A DNA stretch of 64,000 nucleotides from CAVXTT01 sp963764685 (GCA_963764685.1 CAVXTT010000030.1:1-64000), one strand, 5' to 3'. Shown: positions 19,041 to 30,823, numbered from the stretch's first letter. Notes: generated by a model not told the origin, from the sequence alone. Translations and numbers: made by a program.

Positions 19041-21086
19041 ATGTCCGAACGAATACTAGTTACTTCCGCTCTTCCATATGCCAACGGACCTATCCACCTT
19101 GGTCATTTAAGCGGCGCATATCTCCCGGCTGATATTTATGTCAGGTACAATCGGCTGAAAGGGAAAGATATTTTATTTATTTGCGGCTCTGATGAGCACG
19201 GTGTTCCGATCACAATTTCCGCAGATAAGGAAGGAGTATCGCCAAAAGAAATTATAGACCGCTACCACACAAAAAATAAAAATGCCTTTGAGCGATTCGG
19301 AATGAGTTTTGACATTTATTCCCGTACAAGCATTCCAATTCACCACGAAACTGCAAAAGAATTTTTCCTTGAATATTATAACCGTGGGATATTAAAAGAA
19401 AAAAAGACCAGGCAGTTCTATGATGAAAAAGCTAAAATGTTTTTACCCGACAGGTATGTCGAAGGTATATGCCCTAATTGCGGTTTTGAAGAAGCACGGG
19501 GAGATGAGTGTGAGAACTGCGGTGCTCTTTATGAACCGGGAGAATTAAAAAAACCTAAAAGTAAAATAACAGGTGAAACACCTGTACTTAAAGAAACCTC
19601 CCATTGGTATTTCCCATTTGGGCAATACCAGGAAAGATTGGAAGAATATGTCAACAAAATGAGCAGCGAATATAACTGGAAAGACAACGTTGTTCAATAT
19701 TGTAAAGGTTGGTTTAAGGACGGTTTACAGGACAGGGCAGTTACCAGGGATCTTGATTGGGGTGTTCCGGTGCCTCTTGATACTGCTAAAGGTAAAGTAT
19801 TATATGTTTGGATTGAGGCTGTATTAGGCTATGTTTCCGCGACTAAAGAATTATCCATTCAAAAGAATAATCCTGATCTCTGGAAAAAGTACTGGCAGGG
19901 TAATAAAACAAAATATGTTGCCTTTATCGGTAAGGATAATATAGTATTCCACTGTATAATTTTTCCGGCAATGCTTATGGCCTGGAACGATGGTGACAAA
20001 GGAAACTACATCCTTCCGCAGAATGTTCCGGCAAACGAGTTCTTGAATTTTGAAGGGAAAAAATTTTCTAAAAGCCGGCACTGGGGTATTGATGTTGATG
20101 AATTCCTTTCCATTTTTCCAGCTGATCCTTTAAGGTATACACTTGCCGCCAACTTACCGGAAACAAGAGATACGGATTTTTATTGGAAAGAGTTCCAGTC
20201 AAGAAATAATAATGAGCTTGCAGATATACTGGGTAATTTTATTAACAGGACGTTTACCTTTGTCTTTAAACATTTTGAGGGAAAGGTTCCGCCAAAAGGA
20301 AAGCCTGAACAAATTGACATCGAAATGCTCGGAGTGATAAGCCGCTATCCGCAAACGATCTCCTCGTATTTTGAATCTTACAAAATCCGTGATGGTGTAA
20401 ACGAGATAATGAACCTGGCAAGGGGAGGGAATAAATATTTTAACGACAGCGAACCCTGGAAGACTGTTAAAACCGATAAGGAAAAATGCGGAACTACGTT
20501 ATATGTCTGTATGCAGACAATCTATACATTATGCGAGCTTTTATCGCCTGTTCTTCCATTCACTTCTGAAAAGCTTTTAAAGATGCTGAATACACAGTTT
20601 ACAGACTGGGATAAATGCGGAGAAGAAAATCTAAAGGAACGACACAAGTTGAATAATCCGGAAATTCTGTTTCCTAAGATCGAGGATGAAGCGATCGAAA
20701 AACAGATGAGCCGTTTTGGCGCTGCTAGCTCAGGGAACAATGGTAATGAGATACAGGAAAATATAATAACTATTGAAGATTTTATGAAAATTCAGCTTAA
20801 GACTGCAGAAGTAATTGCGGCTGAAAACGTCAGCAAAAGCGATAAGCTTCTTAAGCTTAAAGTAAAACTTGAAAATGAAGAAAGACAGGTAATTGCAGGT
20901 ATTGCAAAAGACTATTCCCCTGCTGATCTTATCGGAAGAAAAGTTGTAATAGTGGCAAATCTTAAGCCTGCAAAGCTTATGGGTCTGGAATCCAAAGGAA
21001 TGATACTTGCCGTTCAGGATGATGAGGGTAAATTGAATGTACTGACTGTGAGCCCGAATGTGAAGAATGGAACAAGAGCTAAATAA
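19041..21086 (+). CDS. metG: methionyl-tRNA synthetase
   Basis: An intact class I synthetase that charges tRNA-Met for initiation and elongation. ATG at 19041 (MSERILVTSALPYANGPIHL) is chosen; an in-frame TTG three codons upstream is less likely. Visible motifs are the HIGH-type HLGH at about residues 20-23, a zinc knuckle with CPNCGFEEARGDECENCG, and the KMSKS-type KFSKS. An EMAP/Trbp111-like tRNA-binding domain occupies the last 110 residues (starting IEDFMKIQLKTAEV), so this is the long form that dimerises through the C-terminus. Total is 681 residues. The T9SS protease gene follows at 35 bases on the same strand. Confidence 0.97.
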   Translation: MSERILVTSALPYANGPIHLGHLSGAYLPADIYVRYNRLKGKDILFICGSDEHGVPITISADKEGVSPKEIIDRYHTKNKNAFERFGMSFDIYSRTSIPIHHETAKEFFLEYYNRGILKEKKTRQFYDEKAKMFLPDRYVEGICPNCGFEEARGDECENCGALYEPGELKKPKSKITGETPVLKETSHWYFPFGQYQERLEEYVNKMSSEYNWKDNVVQYCKGWFKDGLQDRAVTRDLDWGVPVPLDTAKGKVLYVWIEAVLGYVSATKELSIQKNNPDLWKKYWQGNKTKYVAFIGKDNIVFHCIIFPAMLMAWNDGDKGNYILPQNVPANEFLNFEGKKFSKSRHWGIDVDEFLSIFPADPLRYTLAANLPETRDTDFYWKEFQSRNNNELADILGNFINRTFTFVFKHFEGKVPPKGKPEQIDIEMLGVISRYPQTISSYFESYKIRDGVNEIMNLARGGNKYFNDSEPWKTVKTDKEKCGTTLYVCMQTIYTLCELLSPVLPFTSEKLLKMLNTQFTDWDKCGEENLKERHKLNNPEILFPKIEDEAIEKQMSRFGAASSGNNGNEIQENIITIEDFMKIQLKTAEVIAAENVSKSDKLLKLKVKLENEERQVIAGIAKDYSPADLIGRKVVIVANLKPAKLMGLESKGMILAVQDDEGKLNVLTVSPNVKNGTRAK

Positions 21087-21121
21087 ATTTAATCTAATAA
21101 GGGACTAATTTAAGGGATAAT

Positions 21122-23123
21122 ATGAAAAAATTACTTTGCCTTATAGTTTTATCGACAGTGATAGTATTCGGCCAAAGCCGGGATAAGGTATCTCCGGTGC
21201 TGAATGAAATGATTAAAACCGGTCAGAATGACAAGGTGCTGGTCTGGATCTTTTTTACCGATAAGGGAAATGAAACAGAGCAGTATTTTGACAATCCGGA
21301 ATCGATTGTAAGTGAAAAATCCATAAAGAGAAGAATGAAAAACATTGCTCTTAAAGGAAATCCGCTGGATTATACCGACCTGCCGCTTAATCAGATCTAT
21401 ATCAATAATGTTGTTGAAACAGGTTTTGCGGTTAGACAAAAATCAAAATGGTTCAACGCTGTCAGCGGTTATACAGTTAAAGAAAATATCAATAGAATTG
21501 CATTGCTTCCCTTTGTTGAAAGGATCGATGTTGTACGCGGATTTAAGAACGAATACAATCTGATTGATAAAGATAAACCGGCTGGTCTGAAAAAAGATCT
21601 TCAGCCTGACGGGATACTGTCATATAATTATGGAACGTCATATACACAGGTTCAGCAGATAAATGTACCGGCGGTGCACGATCTTGGCTACAAGGGACAA
21701 GGAGTAACAATTTGTGTAATGGATGCAGGATTCAACAGGTTAACTCATGAAGCTTTTACAGGAATGAATATTATTGCAGCGTGGGATTTTGTGAACGGCG
21801 ACGGCAATGTTGGAGATGAAGGTGATATGGGTACCGGTACACACGGAACACAAACACTTTCAACTATCGGCGGATTTAAAGAAGGAAAATTAATCGGACC
21901 TGCATTTCGATGCAGATTTTATTCTTGCAAAAACTGAAAATACAGACAGTGAGACACCGGTTGAAGAGGATAACTGGATAGCTGCAATGGAATGGGCTGA
22001 CAGTATTGGAGTTGATGTAACTTCTACATCTCTCGGTTACCTTGTAATGGATGCTGGATTTCCAGGTTATACCTGGCAGGATATGAATGGCAATACTGCT
22101 ATTATAACTAAAGGTGCTGACCTTGCAACCCATAAGGGTATTGTTGTAGTTAACTCTGCAGGCAATGAAGGTTACAACGGGACCCCAAATACGTTATCTG
22201 CACCTGCTGACGGTGACAGCGTAATTGCAGTTGGTGCTGTTTATTCTGACGGCAGCCGTGTAGGTTTCAGCGGATATGGTCCAACAGTTGACGGAAGGAT
22301 CAAACCGGATATTATGGCTATGGGTTCAGAAGTATATGTTGCAAGTCCATATAACAACACTCAATATACATATGCCAGCGGAACATCATTCAGCTGTCCT
22401 TTATCAGCAGGAGTTGCTGCACTGGTATTATGCTATAATCCGAACTTAACTCCTATGCAGGTAAGGGAGGCATTAAGGTTAACCGGTTCAAAAGCAACAA
22501 ACCCTGATAATTATTATGGCTGGGGAATTATAAATGCTCTTAACGCTTTGAATTATTTCCCGTTACCTGTTGAACTTACTTCATTTGAAGCGGTACCCGG
22601 ATATGATAAAGTTCAGTTAAAATGGAGTACTGCAACAGAAACAAATAACCGGGGATTTGAAATTCAAAGGGCAGGTGTTGATAAAAAATGGCAGGTAATT
22701 GGATTTAAAGAGGGTAAAGGGAATTCGACTGCAATAAGTGTATACAATTTTACGGATAAGAATGCCTTGCACGGAAAGAACATTTACCGTCTGAAACAAA
22801 TTGATTTTAATGGCGGATTTTCATTCAGCAATGAAATTGCAGTTGAAGTAAATGGGATTACTGAATATGCATTACTACCCAATTATCCTAATCCATTTAA
22901 TCCTTCCACCACGATCAGATTTACTATACCTGAAAAGTCCCTGGTTGATCTGAAGCTTTATAATATTCTCGGTTCCGAAGTTAAAAGTCTGATCAGCCGG
23001 GAAATGGAAGCGGGTTCACATTCTTACATTCTGGATGCAGGAGACCTGACATCCGGGGTATATTTTGTTACACTCAGGACTGAGAAATTTAAAAAAACAA
23101 TTAAAATTAATCTACTTAAATGA
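21122..23123 (+). CDS. T9SS-exported subtilisin-like (S8) protease (one frame break)
   Basis: A secreted serine protease of about 667 residues. A signal peptide and propeptide fill the first 170 residues. The catalytic aspartate lies in VTICVMDAGFN, the histidine in GTGTHGTQT, and the serine in SGTSFSCPLSAG, with the oxyanion asparagine in VNSAGNEG. A frame change near 21905 separates the two halves but the chain resumes as DADFILAKTENT. A PVELTSF ... NNRGFEIQR linker and a type A sorting domain (NYPNPFNPSTTIRF) end the protein. It should act outside the cell, probably in protein degradation. Substrate is unknown. Confidence 0.88.
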
Positions 23124-23215
23124 CCGGGAAATGGCTTAAATTACCTTGATTTTTGCGGTCTGGATAAGTAAAATTATCAGCTAAATTTATGAATTATATA
23201 TATAGGAGAGTCTTA

Positions 23216-25199
23216 ATGTATCGGAGGGTATTCCTTTTTTCTTCTCTGCTTCTCACCTTGGTTTTCTATTCCTGTGCAACTGAACAATCGGAAATCGTTG
23301 TAGCAAAATACGGCGGCAATGAAATCAAGATGAAAGAATTTGAGGACGCTTATTCAAAAAATGCCGGGGGATATGAGAACGCTAAAGATGACAGCCTTGT
23401 CAAGCTTCAAAACTTCCTTGATCTCTATGTCAATTTTAAAATGAAACTCCGCGACGCTTATGTCAGGGGATATCAGAGCGATCAAATCCTTGGTCAGGAA
23501 TTAATAGATTACAAAAAGAAAGTTGGTGTAACTTACATTCTTGAAAAACAGATAGTTGAGCCGGGAGTTCAAAATCTGTACGAGAGAAGGAAATGGGAAT
23601 TGAGAGTCAGCCATTTAATGGTAAGACCTGATTCAGTTATGACCGATGAAATGGCCAAAAGTTTTATTCAGACAATTCTCGACAGTATAAAAGCCGGGGC
23701 AAATTTTGAAGATATGGTAAGAAGACATTCTTCCGATACCTTTTCAAAAGAATCGGGAGGGGATATCTTTTATGTTACAGCAGGACAGCTGCCATTGGAA
23801 TTTGAGGATGCAGCTTATGCGACTCCTGCAGGTTCTGTTTATCCCGAAGTTGTCAAAACAAGATACGGCTATCATCTTATTAAGGTTACTGAGAAAAACG
23901 TGAACGTACTCCCCAGATTAAGGCAAGCCACATATTTGGTTGATGTTTATAATGACAGCGGTGCTGTTGATTCAGCAGAAGCGCTCAGGAAAGTACAGGA
24001 TGTAGAGTCCCAGTTAAAGAATGGCGGGTGATTTTGGCGAACTTGCAAAAAAATACAGTGATGATACAGGATCTAAAGAAAACGGCGGTGACCTCGGTTA
24101 TTTTGAAAGAAGAATGATGGTTAAGGAATTTGATGAGGCTGCATTTAAGCTTAAGATGTTGGAGATGTTTCAGACATCATTCATACCCAGTATGGATACC
24201 ATATTATCAAGGTTACTGACAGAAGCCCTCAGCCTGATTTCGAAAGCAGCAAAGAGGAGCTGAAAAAAATATACAGAAATACACGATATAATATTGTCTA
24301 CGATTCATTGGTAAGCACATTAAAAACCAAATACAACTACTCTCAGGATGACAATACCCTGAACTTCATTGCTGAGAATACAGACTCAATTAAGTTTGGA
24401 AGCGAGCACCCTAAGTATGAAGAATTCAAGGATATGCCAATGTTCTCTTACGCAGGGAAAAATGTTACTGCCGGTGAATTTATGGGACGGGCAAAAGAAA
24501 GCAATGATTATCAGGGTAAGTTCATTGATCGTGAATCATTAACCTCTGCATTGAATAAAATAAGTGCCGATTACCTGCTCGAGGAAGCAGCACTCCATCT
24601 TGAAGAATCAAATCAGGAATTTGCCGCACTGATGGATGATTATAAAAACGGCATCTATATATTCAAGCTGCAGGAAGACGAGGTCTGGAATAAAGTTAAA
24701 GTGGATAGTGTCAGGCTTGATGAATTCTATCAAACCACAAAAGAAAATTATCAGTGGCCCGACCGCGTAAGTTATAGTGAAATATTTTCCAAGAAAGATT
24801 CACTGATAAATAATTATTATTCTATGCTTCAGAAGGGGGATAATTTTGATTCCCTTGCAGCACAATATACCGAGCGCCTGGGCTATAAGGAAAAAGCAGG
24901 TAACTTCGGTCTTCAGGATGTTAAAAGTTCTAAATTAGCCGAAGAGGCAAATAAACTTTCCAAAACCGGAGACTTACAGCGCACCTGTTCAGACTACCAG
25001 CGGTTATTCTATTGTCAGGCTTAACGAAAAAGAAGGCGCCAGACAAAAAACATATGAAGAAGCAAAAGCCGAAGTTTCAGGAGCATTCCAGGAATTTGAA
25101 AGCAAGAGACTGGAGCAGGTCTATCTTGAGAACCTGAAGAAAAAATATGAACCTGAATTATATTTTGACAAGCTTGAAGAAGCTTTCAAGAACAATTAA
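23216..25199 (+). CDS. PpiC/parvulin-type peptidylprolyl isomerase lipoprotein (three frame breaks)
   Basis: The ATG at 23216 is chosen because TAGGAGAG lies just upstream and the lipobox LTLVFYSC follows. It is a periplasmic foldase of about 660 residues with two rotamase domains. The first runs from LRVSHLMVRPDSV to TRYGYHLIKV; the second includes LAKKYSDDTGSKENGGDLGYF and, after frame repair, QYGYHIIKV. Frame changes near 24025, 24155 and 24985 break the reading frame but all segments continue in register. A long helical C-terminal part follows. It is first in a run of three SurA-like genes and should help outer membrane proteins fold. Confidence 0.8.
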
Positions 25200-25998
25200 T
25201 AAAATATTTCTATTTCTTTTAGCCGCAGCCTTAATCGGCTGCGGCAAAGAATCCCGCCGAACTGATTACGTTGCAAGAGTTAATAATTCCTATTTAACTG
25301 AACAGGATATCGAGAAAATTATCAGCTCTACTCCGGGTAAGAACTTTTACAGAAATGAGATAATCCGAAATTGGATCGACAGGGAAGTGCTCTATCAAAA
25401 GGCAGTTGATGAGGGAATAACCAGGCAGGAAGAGTATAAGCTTATTATCGAAGATTCGAAAAAGGAACTTGCTGCCTCCATGCTGCTCGAACAGATTTAT
25501 AACGGCAAGGAGATTAACTGCACGGGATGATGAAGTTAGCGAATTCTTTAATAATCATAAGGAAGAATTCAAACTGACTGAAAATCATTATCTGATAAAT
25601 AAAGCAGTCTTCAGGACTGAAGAGAAAGCGGTAAATTTCAGGACAATTGTAATTGAGAGTAATTGGAAATCAGCCACCGATGATTTTGGTGAAAAGAACC
25701 AGGCAGCAGAAAAAGCTCACCTGTATTCATAGCTGAAAGTGAATTACACCCTGCTGCTTTATTGAGAATAGTGGAAGAACTATATCCGGGAGAAATAAGT
25801 ATTGTAATAACTGATTCACCTGATGAGTATGCAGTTGTTCAGATGCTGCAGAAATATAATGAAGGAACAATTCCTCCATTGGACATTATAAAGGAATCAG
25901 CGATAAGAAGACTGATCAAGAAGAAAAAAGATGAACTGATGAAGAATTATATTAAGGAATTGTATTCAGACTCTCAAATTGAGATAAGGCAGCAATAA
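25147..25998 (+). CDS. SurA-like lipoprotein (two frame breaks)
   Basis: The start at 25147 overlaps the previous gene by 53 bases. A basic N-terminus leads into FLFLLAAALIGC, a lipoprotein signal. The first 130 residues resemble the SurA N-terminal helical domain (YVARVNNSYLTEQDIEKII). Frame changes near 25515 and 25725 interrupt the chain, which then ends in a helical tail SAIRRLIKKKKDELMKNYI. No convincing rotamase GYH motif is seen, so it may be a pure holdase. The next gene, with two clear rotamase domains, begins one base after the stop. Confidence 0.65.
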
Positions 25999-25999
25999 A

Positions 26000-27301
26000 A
26001 TGAAATTATTACCGATCCTCTTTTTGTTCTTTACCTTTAACCTCTTTTCCCAGCAGGTTATCGATAAAATTGTTGCAGTAGTTGACAATGAAATAATTCT
26101 GCAAAGTGAGCTGGACTTCCAGACTAATTTAATAGCTGCACAACGAAAAATTGATCCCAAGGCGAGCGGTTTAAAAGAGCAGATCCTAAATGCTTTAATA
26201 GAAGAGAAACTTGTTTATGCCCAGGCAAACTTTGATTCTATTTCCGTTACAGAGGAAGAAATCAATAACCGCATTGATTATCAGGTCAATATGATGTCGC
26301 AGCAGTACGGTTCAAGAGAAAAAATTGAACAGCTTTATGGAATGAGCATTGAAAAGATTAAAAGGGAACTGCGCGATGATGTTAGAAAAAATATTATGGT
26401 TCAGAAGCTGCAGGAAAAGAATTTTGCATATGTAGATGCATCAAGACGGGAAGTAGAGGATTTCTTTAATATGTATAAAGACAGCATAGGTGTTATTCCT
26501 GAAAAGGTAACTATTGCACATATATATAGAAATCCCAAAACTACTGATAAGGTAAAAGAGGAGACACGTCAGTTTGCCCGTTCACTTCTTGACTCCATAA
26601 AGAACGGAGCCGACTTTGCAGAGCTTGCAAAGAAATATTCAGAAGATCCCGGTAGCGCCTCACAGGGAGGTGATCTTGGCTTTGTTAAGAGGGGAGTATT
26701 CTATCCTGAGTTTGAAACAGCGGCATTCGATCTTGAAGCAGGACAAATATCCGATGTTGTCGAATCTCCCGTCGGCTTCCATATTATCGAGATGATCGAG
26801 AGGAGAGGCGAAAGCATTCATACACGCCATATCCTGATTAAAACAAAGACCGACGAGGAAGCAGATCTGAAAACGATTCAGTTCCTATCTGATCTGAGGG
26901 ATTCAATACTCAGCGACCCGGAGACATTTTATTTCTATGCAAAGAAATATTCCGAAGATAAAGAAACAATTAAATTCGGCGGTGAACTTGGAACATTCTA
27001 TCTGAATCAGCTCGATAAAAATTTACTTGAAGCAGTAAGTAAACTTAAATCCGGTGAGATAGGCTACCCCAGGAGAATTGAGTATGGCGGAGGAAATTAT
27101 GGCTATCATATAGTTTACGTTAAGAAAAGAATCCCGCAGCATACTGCTGATCTGGAAAGTGATTATAATGAAATTAAAAAACTGGCTGATGATAATAAGA
27201 AACAGCTTGAATACCAGAAGTGGATCAATTCGCTTGAAAGAAAAAATCTTCTGGGAAGTAAGAATATAAAATCATTAAGGATGAATATTGAAAACGGCTG
27301 A
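26000..27301 (+). CDS. surA: SurA-type periplasmic chaperone with two parvulin domains
   Basis: An intact 433-residue protein with a cleavable signal (MKLLPILFLFFTFNLFSQQ) and the SurA-family opening VIDKIVAVVDNEIILQSEL. Two PpiC domains follow: the first contains LAKKYSEDPGSASQGGDLGF and SPVGFHIIEMI, the second TRHILIKTKTD, YSEDKETIKFGGELGTF and NYGYHIVYV. It should escort unfolded outer membrane proteins across the periplasm and may isomerise prolines. It is the most canonical of three consecutive paralogues. The stop overlaps the MoxR start (TTG at 27288). Confidence 0.88.
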   Translation: MKLLPILFLFFTFNLFSQQVIDKIVAVVDNEIILQSELDFQTNLIAAQRKIDPKASGLKEQILNALIEEKLVYAQANFDSISVTEEEINNRIDYQVNMMSQQYGSREKIEQLYGMSIEKIKRELRDDVRKNIMVQKLQEKNFAYVDASRREVEDFFNMYKDSIGVIPEKVTIAHIYRNPKTTDKVKEETRQFARSLLDSIKNGADFAELAKKYSEDPGSASQGGDLGFVKRGVFYPEFETAAFDLEAGQISDVVESPVGFHIIEMIERRGESIHTRHILIKTKTDEEADLKTIQFLSDLRDSILSDPETFYFYAKKYSEDKETIKFGGELGTFYLNQLDKNLLEAVSKLKSGEIGYPRRIEYGGGNYGYHIVYVKKRIPQHTADLESDYNEIKKLADDNKKQLEYQKWINSLERKNLLGSKNIKSLRMNIENG

Positions 27302-28287
27302 ACACCCCGGTGACGTAAAACTGGTTGAGGAACTTAAAACAAAAATAGTCAGCATAAAAAGTGAAATTGCCAAGGCAATAGTTGGTCAGGATCAGATCGT
27401 TGACCAGCTTCTGATCTCACTTTTATCCAGAGGACACTGTCTGCTGATCGGTGTTCCGGGATTGGCAAAAACCCTCCTTATTAAAACTCTCGCCGAGATA
27501 ATGCATCTTAAGTTTAACCGTATTCAGTTTACTCCTGATCTTATGCCAAGCGATATTACCGGTACTGAAATTATTGAAGAGGATCCTGTATCAAAGAAAA
27601 GAAACTTTAAATTTGTACCGGGTGCAATCTTTGCCAATATTATTCTTGCAGATGAGATAAACAGAACACCTCCCAAAACCCAGTCAGCATTACTGGAGGC
27701 TATGCAGGAGCACAAAGTTACATATGCCGGGACAACCTATTTATTAAAAGAGCCTTTCTTTGTTCTTGCTACACAGAACCCTATTGAACAGGAGGGAACT
27801 TACCCTCTTCCGGAAGCACAGCTCGACAGGTTTATGTTTAATCTCTGGCTGGAATATCCCTCATTCAGTGAGGAAATTAAAATTGTACAGACTACCACCA
27901 GTGAGTACCTGCCGGAACTTTCAAGGATTGTTATCTGCTGAAGAGCTTATTAATTTTCAGGATCTCGTAAGAAGAGTTCCTGTTGCTGAAAATGTGATTC
28001 AATATGCTGTAAAAGTAGTTGCATTAACCAGGCCCACCAATGGGGCATCCCCTAAATTCATTAAGGATTGGATCAACTGGGGCGCAGGACCAAGAGCATC
28101 TCAATATCTTGTACTTGCGGCAAAAACCAGGGCAGTTATGCAGGGAAGGTTTACACCTAATATCGATGATATAAGAGATTCAATGCTCCCTGTTTTAAGG
28201 CACCGGATAATTACAAATTTCAGTGCCGAAGCTGATGGAATAAAGTCAATAGATGTGATTGAAAAAATTCTTAGTGAAGCAGTCTGA
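27288..28287 (+). CDS. MoxR-family AAA+ ATPase (one frame break)
   Basis: The start is a TTG at 27288 inside the end of surA, the only in-frame start before the conserved part. Walker A reads GVPGLAKTLL (a GxPGxAKT form typical of MoxR), Walker B ILADEINRTPPKTQSALLEAMQ, and sensor 1 lies in FFVLATQNPIEQEGTYPLPE. A frame change near 27930 precedes the lid domain (VRRVPVAENVIQYAVKVV). The total is about 333 residues. MoxR ATPases act as chaperones that mature or activate partner complexes, usually encoded with DUF58/VWA proteins; none follow here because the next gene is convergent. Confidence 0.87.
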
Positions 28288-28292
28288 TCTTT

Positions 28293-29345
28293 TCAGATCC
28301 TCGAAATATTATAATTCTTAAATCCGAAGTAGATTTCCTTGGCGGCTGATTTTAATACAGTTGCAGCCGGTATTGCAAGAAGCATTCCCGGTACACCGAA
28401 CAGCTGGCTGCCGGCTATGATCAGCAGTATTATTATTATCGGATGAATATCGAGGGATTTTGAAAATACATACGGCTGAACAATTCCGTTATCAAAAGTA
28501 TATATGCATAGCACAAGGATGATAATAGCAGGGAATTGTGAGAAATCGCCATACTGTACAACTGAGATTATCATTGCAGGTATGCCTCCTATAATGGGTC
28601 CGAAATAAGGTACCAGGTGTCCCAGTCCCGCCACTACTCCCAATGGCAATGCATTATTGATACCGATGATATATAATCCCAGCCCCATACTTATACCCAC
28701 AAAAGAAGCATCAAATATCCAGGCTCTGACATACTTTCCCAGCTGAACGGAAAGACTTTTTAATATCCAGTAGGACATTTCAAAATACTTGTTGGGAATA
28801 ATATCGATAAGCCCGTGCAGTATTTTCTTTGCATCTTTAATAAGGAAGAATGTTATAAACGGTACGATGACAAGTATGGCTATCAATGAAAATATACTTG
28901 AAAGCAATTCAGTTATTTTGTCGACTGAATGCACAATAGAAGAAGAAAGAAATTCCTCCACACGTTTTGCAAGATCACCAGGGGTAAAGAATGGAAGGAA
29001 TTTATAGATCTCGATTTCGATCAGTATAAGCTGATCGTGCAGGGAATAAACGTGCATAGAATCTATCAGTGATTTCAGCTGCAGCACCAGGGCGGGAATC
29101 AGATAAGAAAAGGTGAGATAAATAACGAATCCTACGGCAACAAAAGTTGTCAGAGTAGCCGTGAACCTGTTGAAACCTTCTTTTTCAAGACGCGCAACAA
29201 AAGGCTCGAATATAAAGGCAAGCAATACTGAGATGGCGAAGATGATCAGTACGTCTGAGAGAAGGTATAACAGGTATAACAGTATAAGAGCTCCTGCTCC
29301 CCACAGCAGTATTCTTGATATTTTTCTTACTGCAGTTTCCGTCAT
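28293..29345 (-). CDS. AI-2E family transporter (PerM/TqsA-like)
   Basis: An intact 350-residue membrane protein with about seven to eight hydrophobic segments, in the order of the AI-2E transporter family: an N-terminal pair, a long amphipathic stretch, then the conserved GLGHLVPYFGPIIGGIPAMI block and a terminal hydrophobic region. Family members export small molecules or act as ion/proton antiporters; few are proven AI-2 exporters, and no luxS is seen here. It converges with moxR, leaving only 5 bases. Confidence 0.87.
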   Translation of the reverse strand: MTETAVRKISRILLWGAGALILLYLLYLLSDVLIIFAISVLLAFIFEPFVARLEKEGFNRFTATLTTFVAVGFVIYLTFSYLIPALVLQLKSLIDSMHVYSLHDQLILIEIEIYKFLPFFTPGDLAKRVEEFLSSSIVHSVDKITELLSSIFSLIAILVIVPFITFFLIKDAKKILHGLIDIIPNKYFEMSYWILKSLSVQLGKYVRAWIFDASFVGISMGLGLYIIGINNALPLGVVAGLGHLVPYFGPIIGGIPAMIISVVQYGDFSQFPAIIILVLCIYTFDNGIVQPYVFSKSLDIHPIIIILLIIAGSQLFGVPGMLLAIPAATVLKSAAKEIYFGFKNYNISRI

Positions 29346-29401
29346 ATCTTACCTGTTAAGAAGGAAATTATTTAATGTACTAATTACAATATTTTCAATA
29401 C

Positions 29402-29632
29402 TTAATCAACACTTACAGCTTCAACACGCCGTATTCCCGGTACCTCGCGAAGCAGCAGTCTTTCTATCCCGGCTCGCAATGTTAATTGAGAAAGCGGGCA
29501 GATAGCACAGGCACCTGTTAAGCGGACCTTAACTATCCCGTCTTCGGAAATACCGACAAGCTCAACATCCCCGTCATCAGCCTGAAGGAATGGCCGTGCT
29601 TTGGTTAAGGCTTTTAATACATCATCTTTCAT
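29402..29632 (-). CDS. Nfu/NifU C-terminal iron-sulfur carrier
   Basis: A 76-residue stand-alone NifU C-terminal domain. The motifs ARPFLQADDGDVELVGI and GACAICPLSQLTLRAGIE are diagnostic; the two cysteines (CAIC) coordinate a bridging 4Fe-4S cluster in the dimer. It passes clusters to target apoproteins. Five bases separate it from the upstream mrp gene, another Fe-S carrier, so the pair forms a cluster-delivery unit. Confidence 0.92.
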   Translation of the reverse strand: MKDDVLKALTKARPFLQADDGDVELVGISEDGIVKVRLTGACAICPLSQLTLRAGIERLLLREVPGIRRVEAVSVD

Positions 29633-29637
29633 TTTTT

Positions 29638-30742
29638 TTATTCATCATCAAGTGATATTTCTATTTTTCCTGCACCGGGCTGAGCACTTCTTAAAGACGC
29701 CTGCTCCATCAAATTTCTTGCAATACTTATAATAATTTCAGCATGTTCAGTACCCGGCATATCAAATACAATCGGTACACCTTTATCGCCTCCAATCCGG
29801 ATCCTGGGATCTATTGGAATACCGCCAAGAAAAGGAACATTAGGTTCGATTGCAAGTTTTTGACCTCCGCCTGTTCCAAAAATATCATAGCGTTTGCCTG
29901 TATCCGGTGCAATAAAGTAGCTCATATTTTCAACTATACCGAGAACAGGAACATTTACCCTGGCAAACATCTTTAGACCTTTGCGTGCATCTATTAAAGA
30001 AACTTCCTGGGGTGTTGTAACAATTACTGCACCGGTTAGCGGAACTGTCTGAACAAGGGTCAGTTGTATATCACCCGTCCCCGGAGGCATATCATAAAGA
30101 AGATAATCAAGATCTTCCCAATCAACATCAGTCATAAACTGTTTCAGTGCACCGCTTGCCATTGGGCCCCTCCAGATAACGGGAGTATTGTCATCAACAA
30201 GGAATCCAATCGACATTAATTTAATCCCGTAGTTTTCCAGGGGGATCATTTTCATTGTTGCTTTGTTCTGATATACCTTTGGTTTTTCATTTATACCGAG
30301 CATCAGAGGAATGCTGGGTCCGTAAATATCAGCATCAAGAAGTCCAACCTTTGCTCCTTCCTTTGCAAGTGCAACAGCAAGATTAACAGCTACAGTACTT
30401 TTCCCGACTCCCCCTTTTCCGCTGGCAACTGCAATTGTAGTTTTAACACCGGGCAGTATTTCAGGTTTTTGAGATCTCGTGGGGGACTGTTCCTTTCGCT
30501 TCAAGTTCAAGGTTTACTTTTTTAATTGCAGGGAAGTTCTTCATAACCGCTTCAGAAAGCCTCTGTTTCAATGACTCATTAATAAAAGAAGGGGATACTG
30601 GGAGCGAGATGAACAGGTCAATTTCTTTATCCCTGATATCCATCTTCTTTATGGAATTCAGCATAACAAGATTTTTATTAAAACCAGGTTCATCAAGACT
30701 TTTTATTGCATTAAGAATACCGCTCTTAGTGATCTCACTCAT
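29638..30742 (-). CDS. mrp: Mrp/NBP35-type Fe-S cluster carrier ATPase (one frame break)
   Basis: The N-terminal 90 residues (from 30742) are a MIP18/DUF59 domain. After a frame change near 30480 the P-loop ATPase begins with IAVASGKGGVGKSTVAVNL, the deviant Walker A of the MinD/Mrp class, followed by LLDADIYGPSIPLMLG and YLLYDMPPGTGD. The usual CxxC cluster motif near the C-terminus is not evident: the region around YFIAPDTGKRYDIFG has none of the cysteines normally found there. It may therefore carry clusters differently. Together the two parts give about 365 residues. It adjoins nfu. Confidence 0.88.
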
Positions 30743-30823
30743 TAAATTGCCTTTACCAGAATTAATTGAGGAGCAAAAGTATTAAAAAAGAGTATCATAA
30801 AGAATTCCGATAATTGAGGGTGT

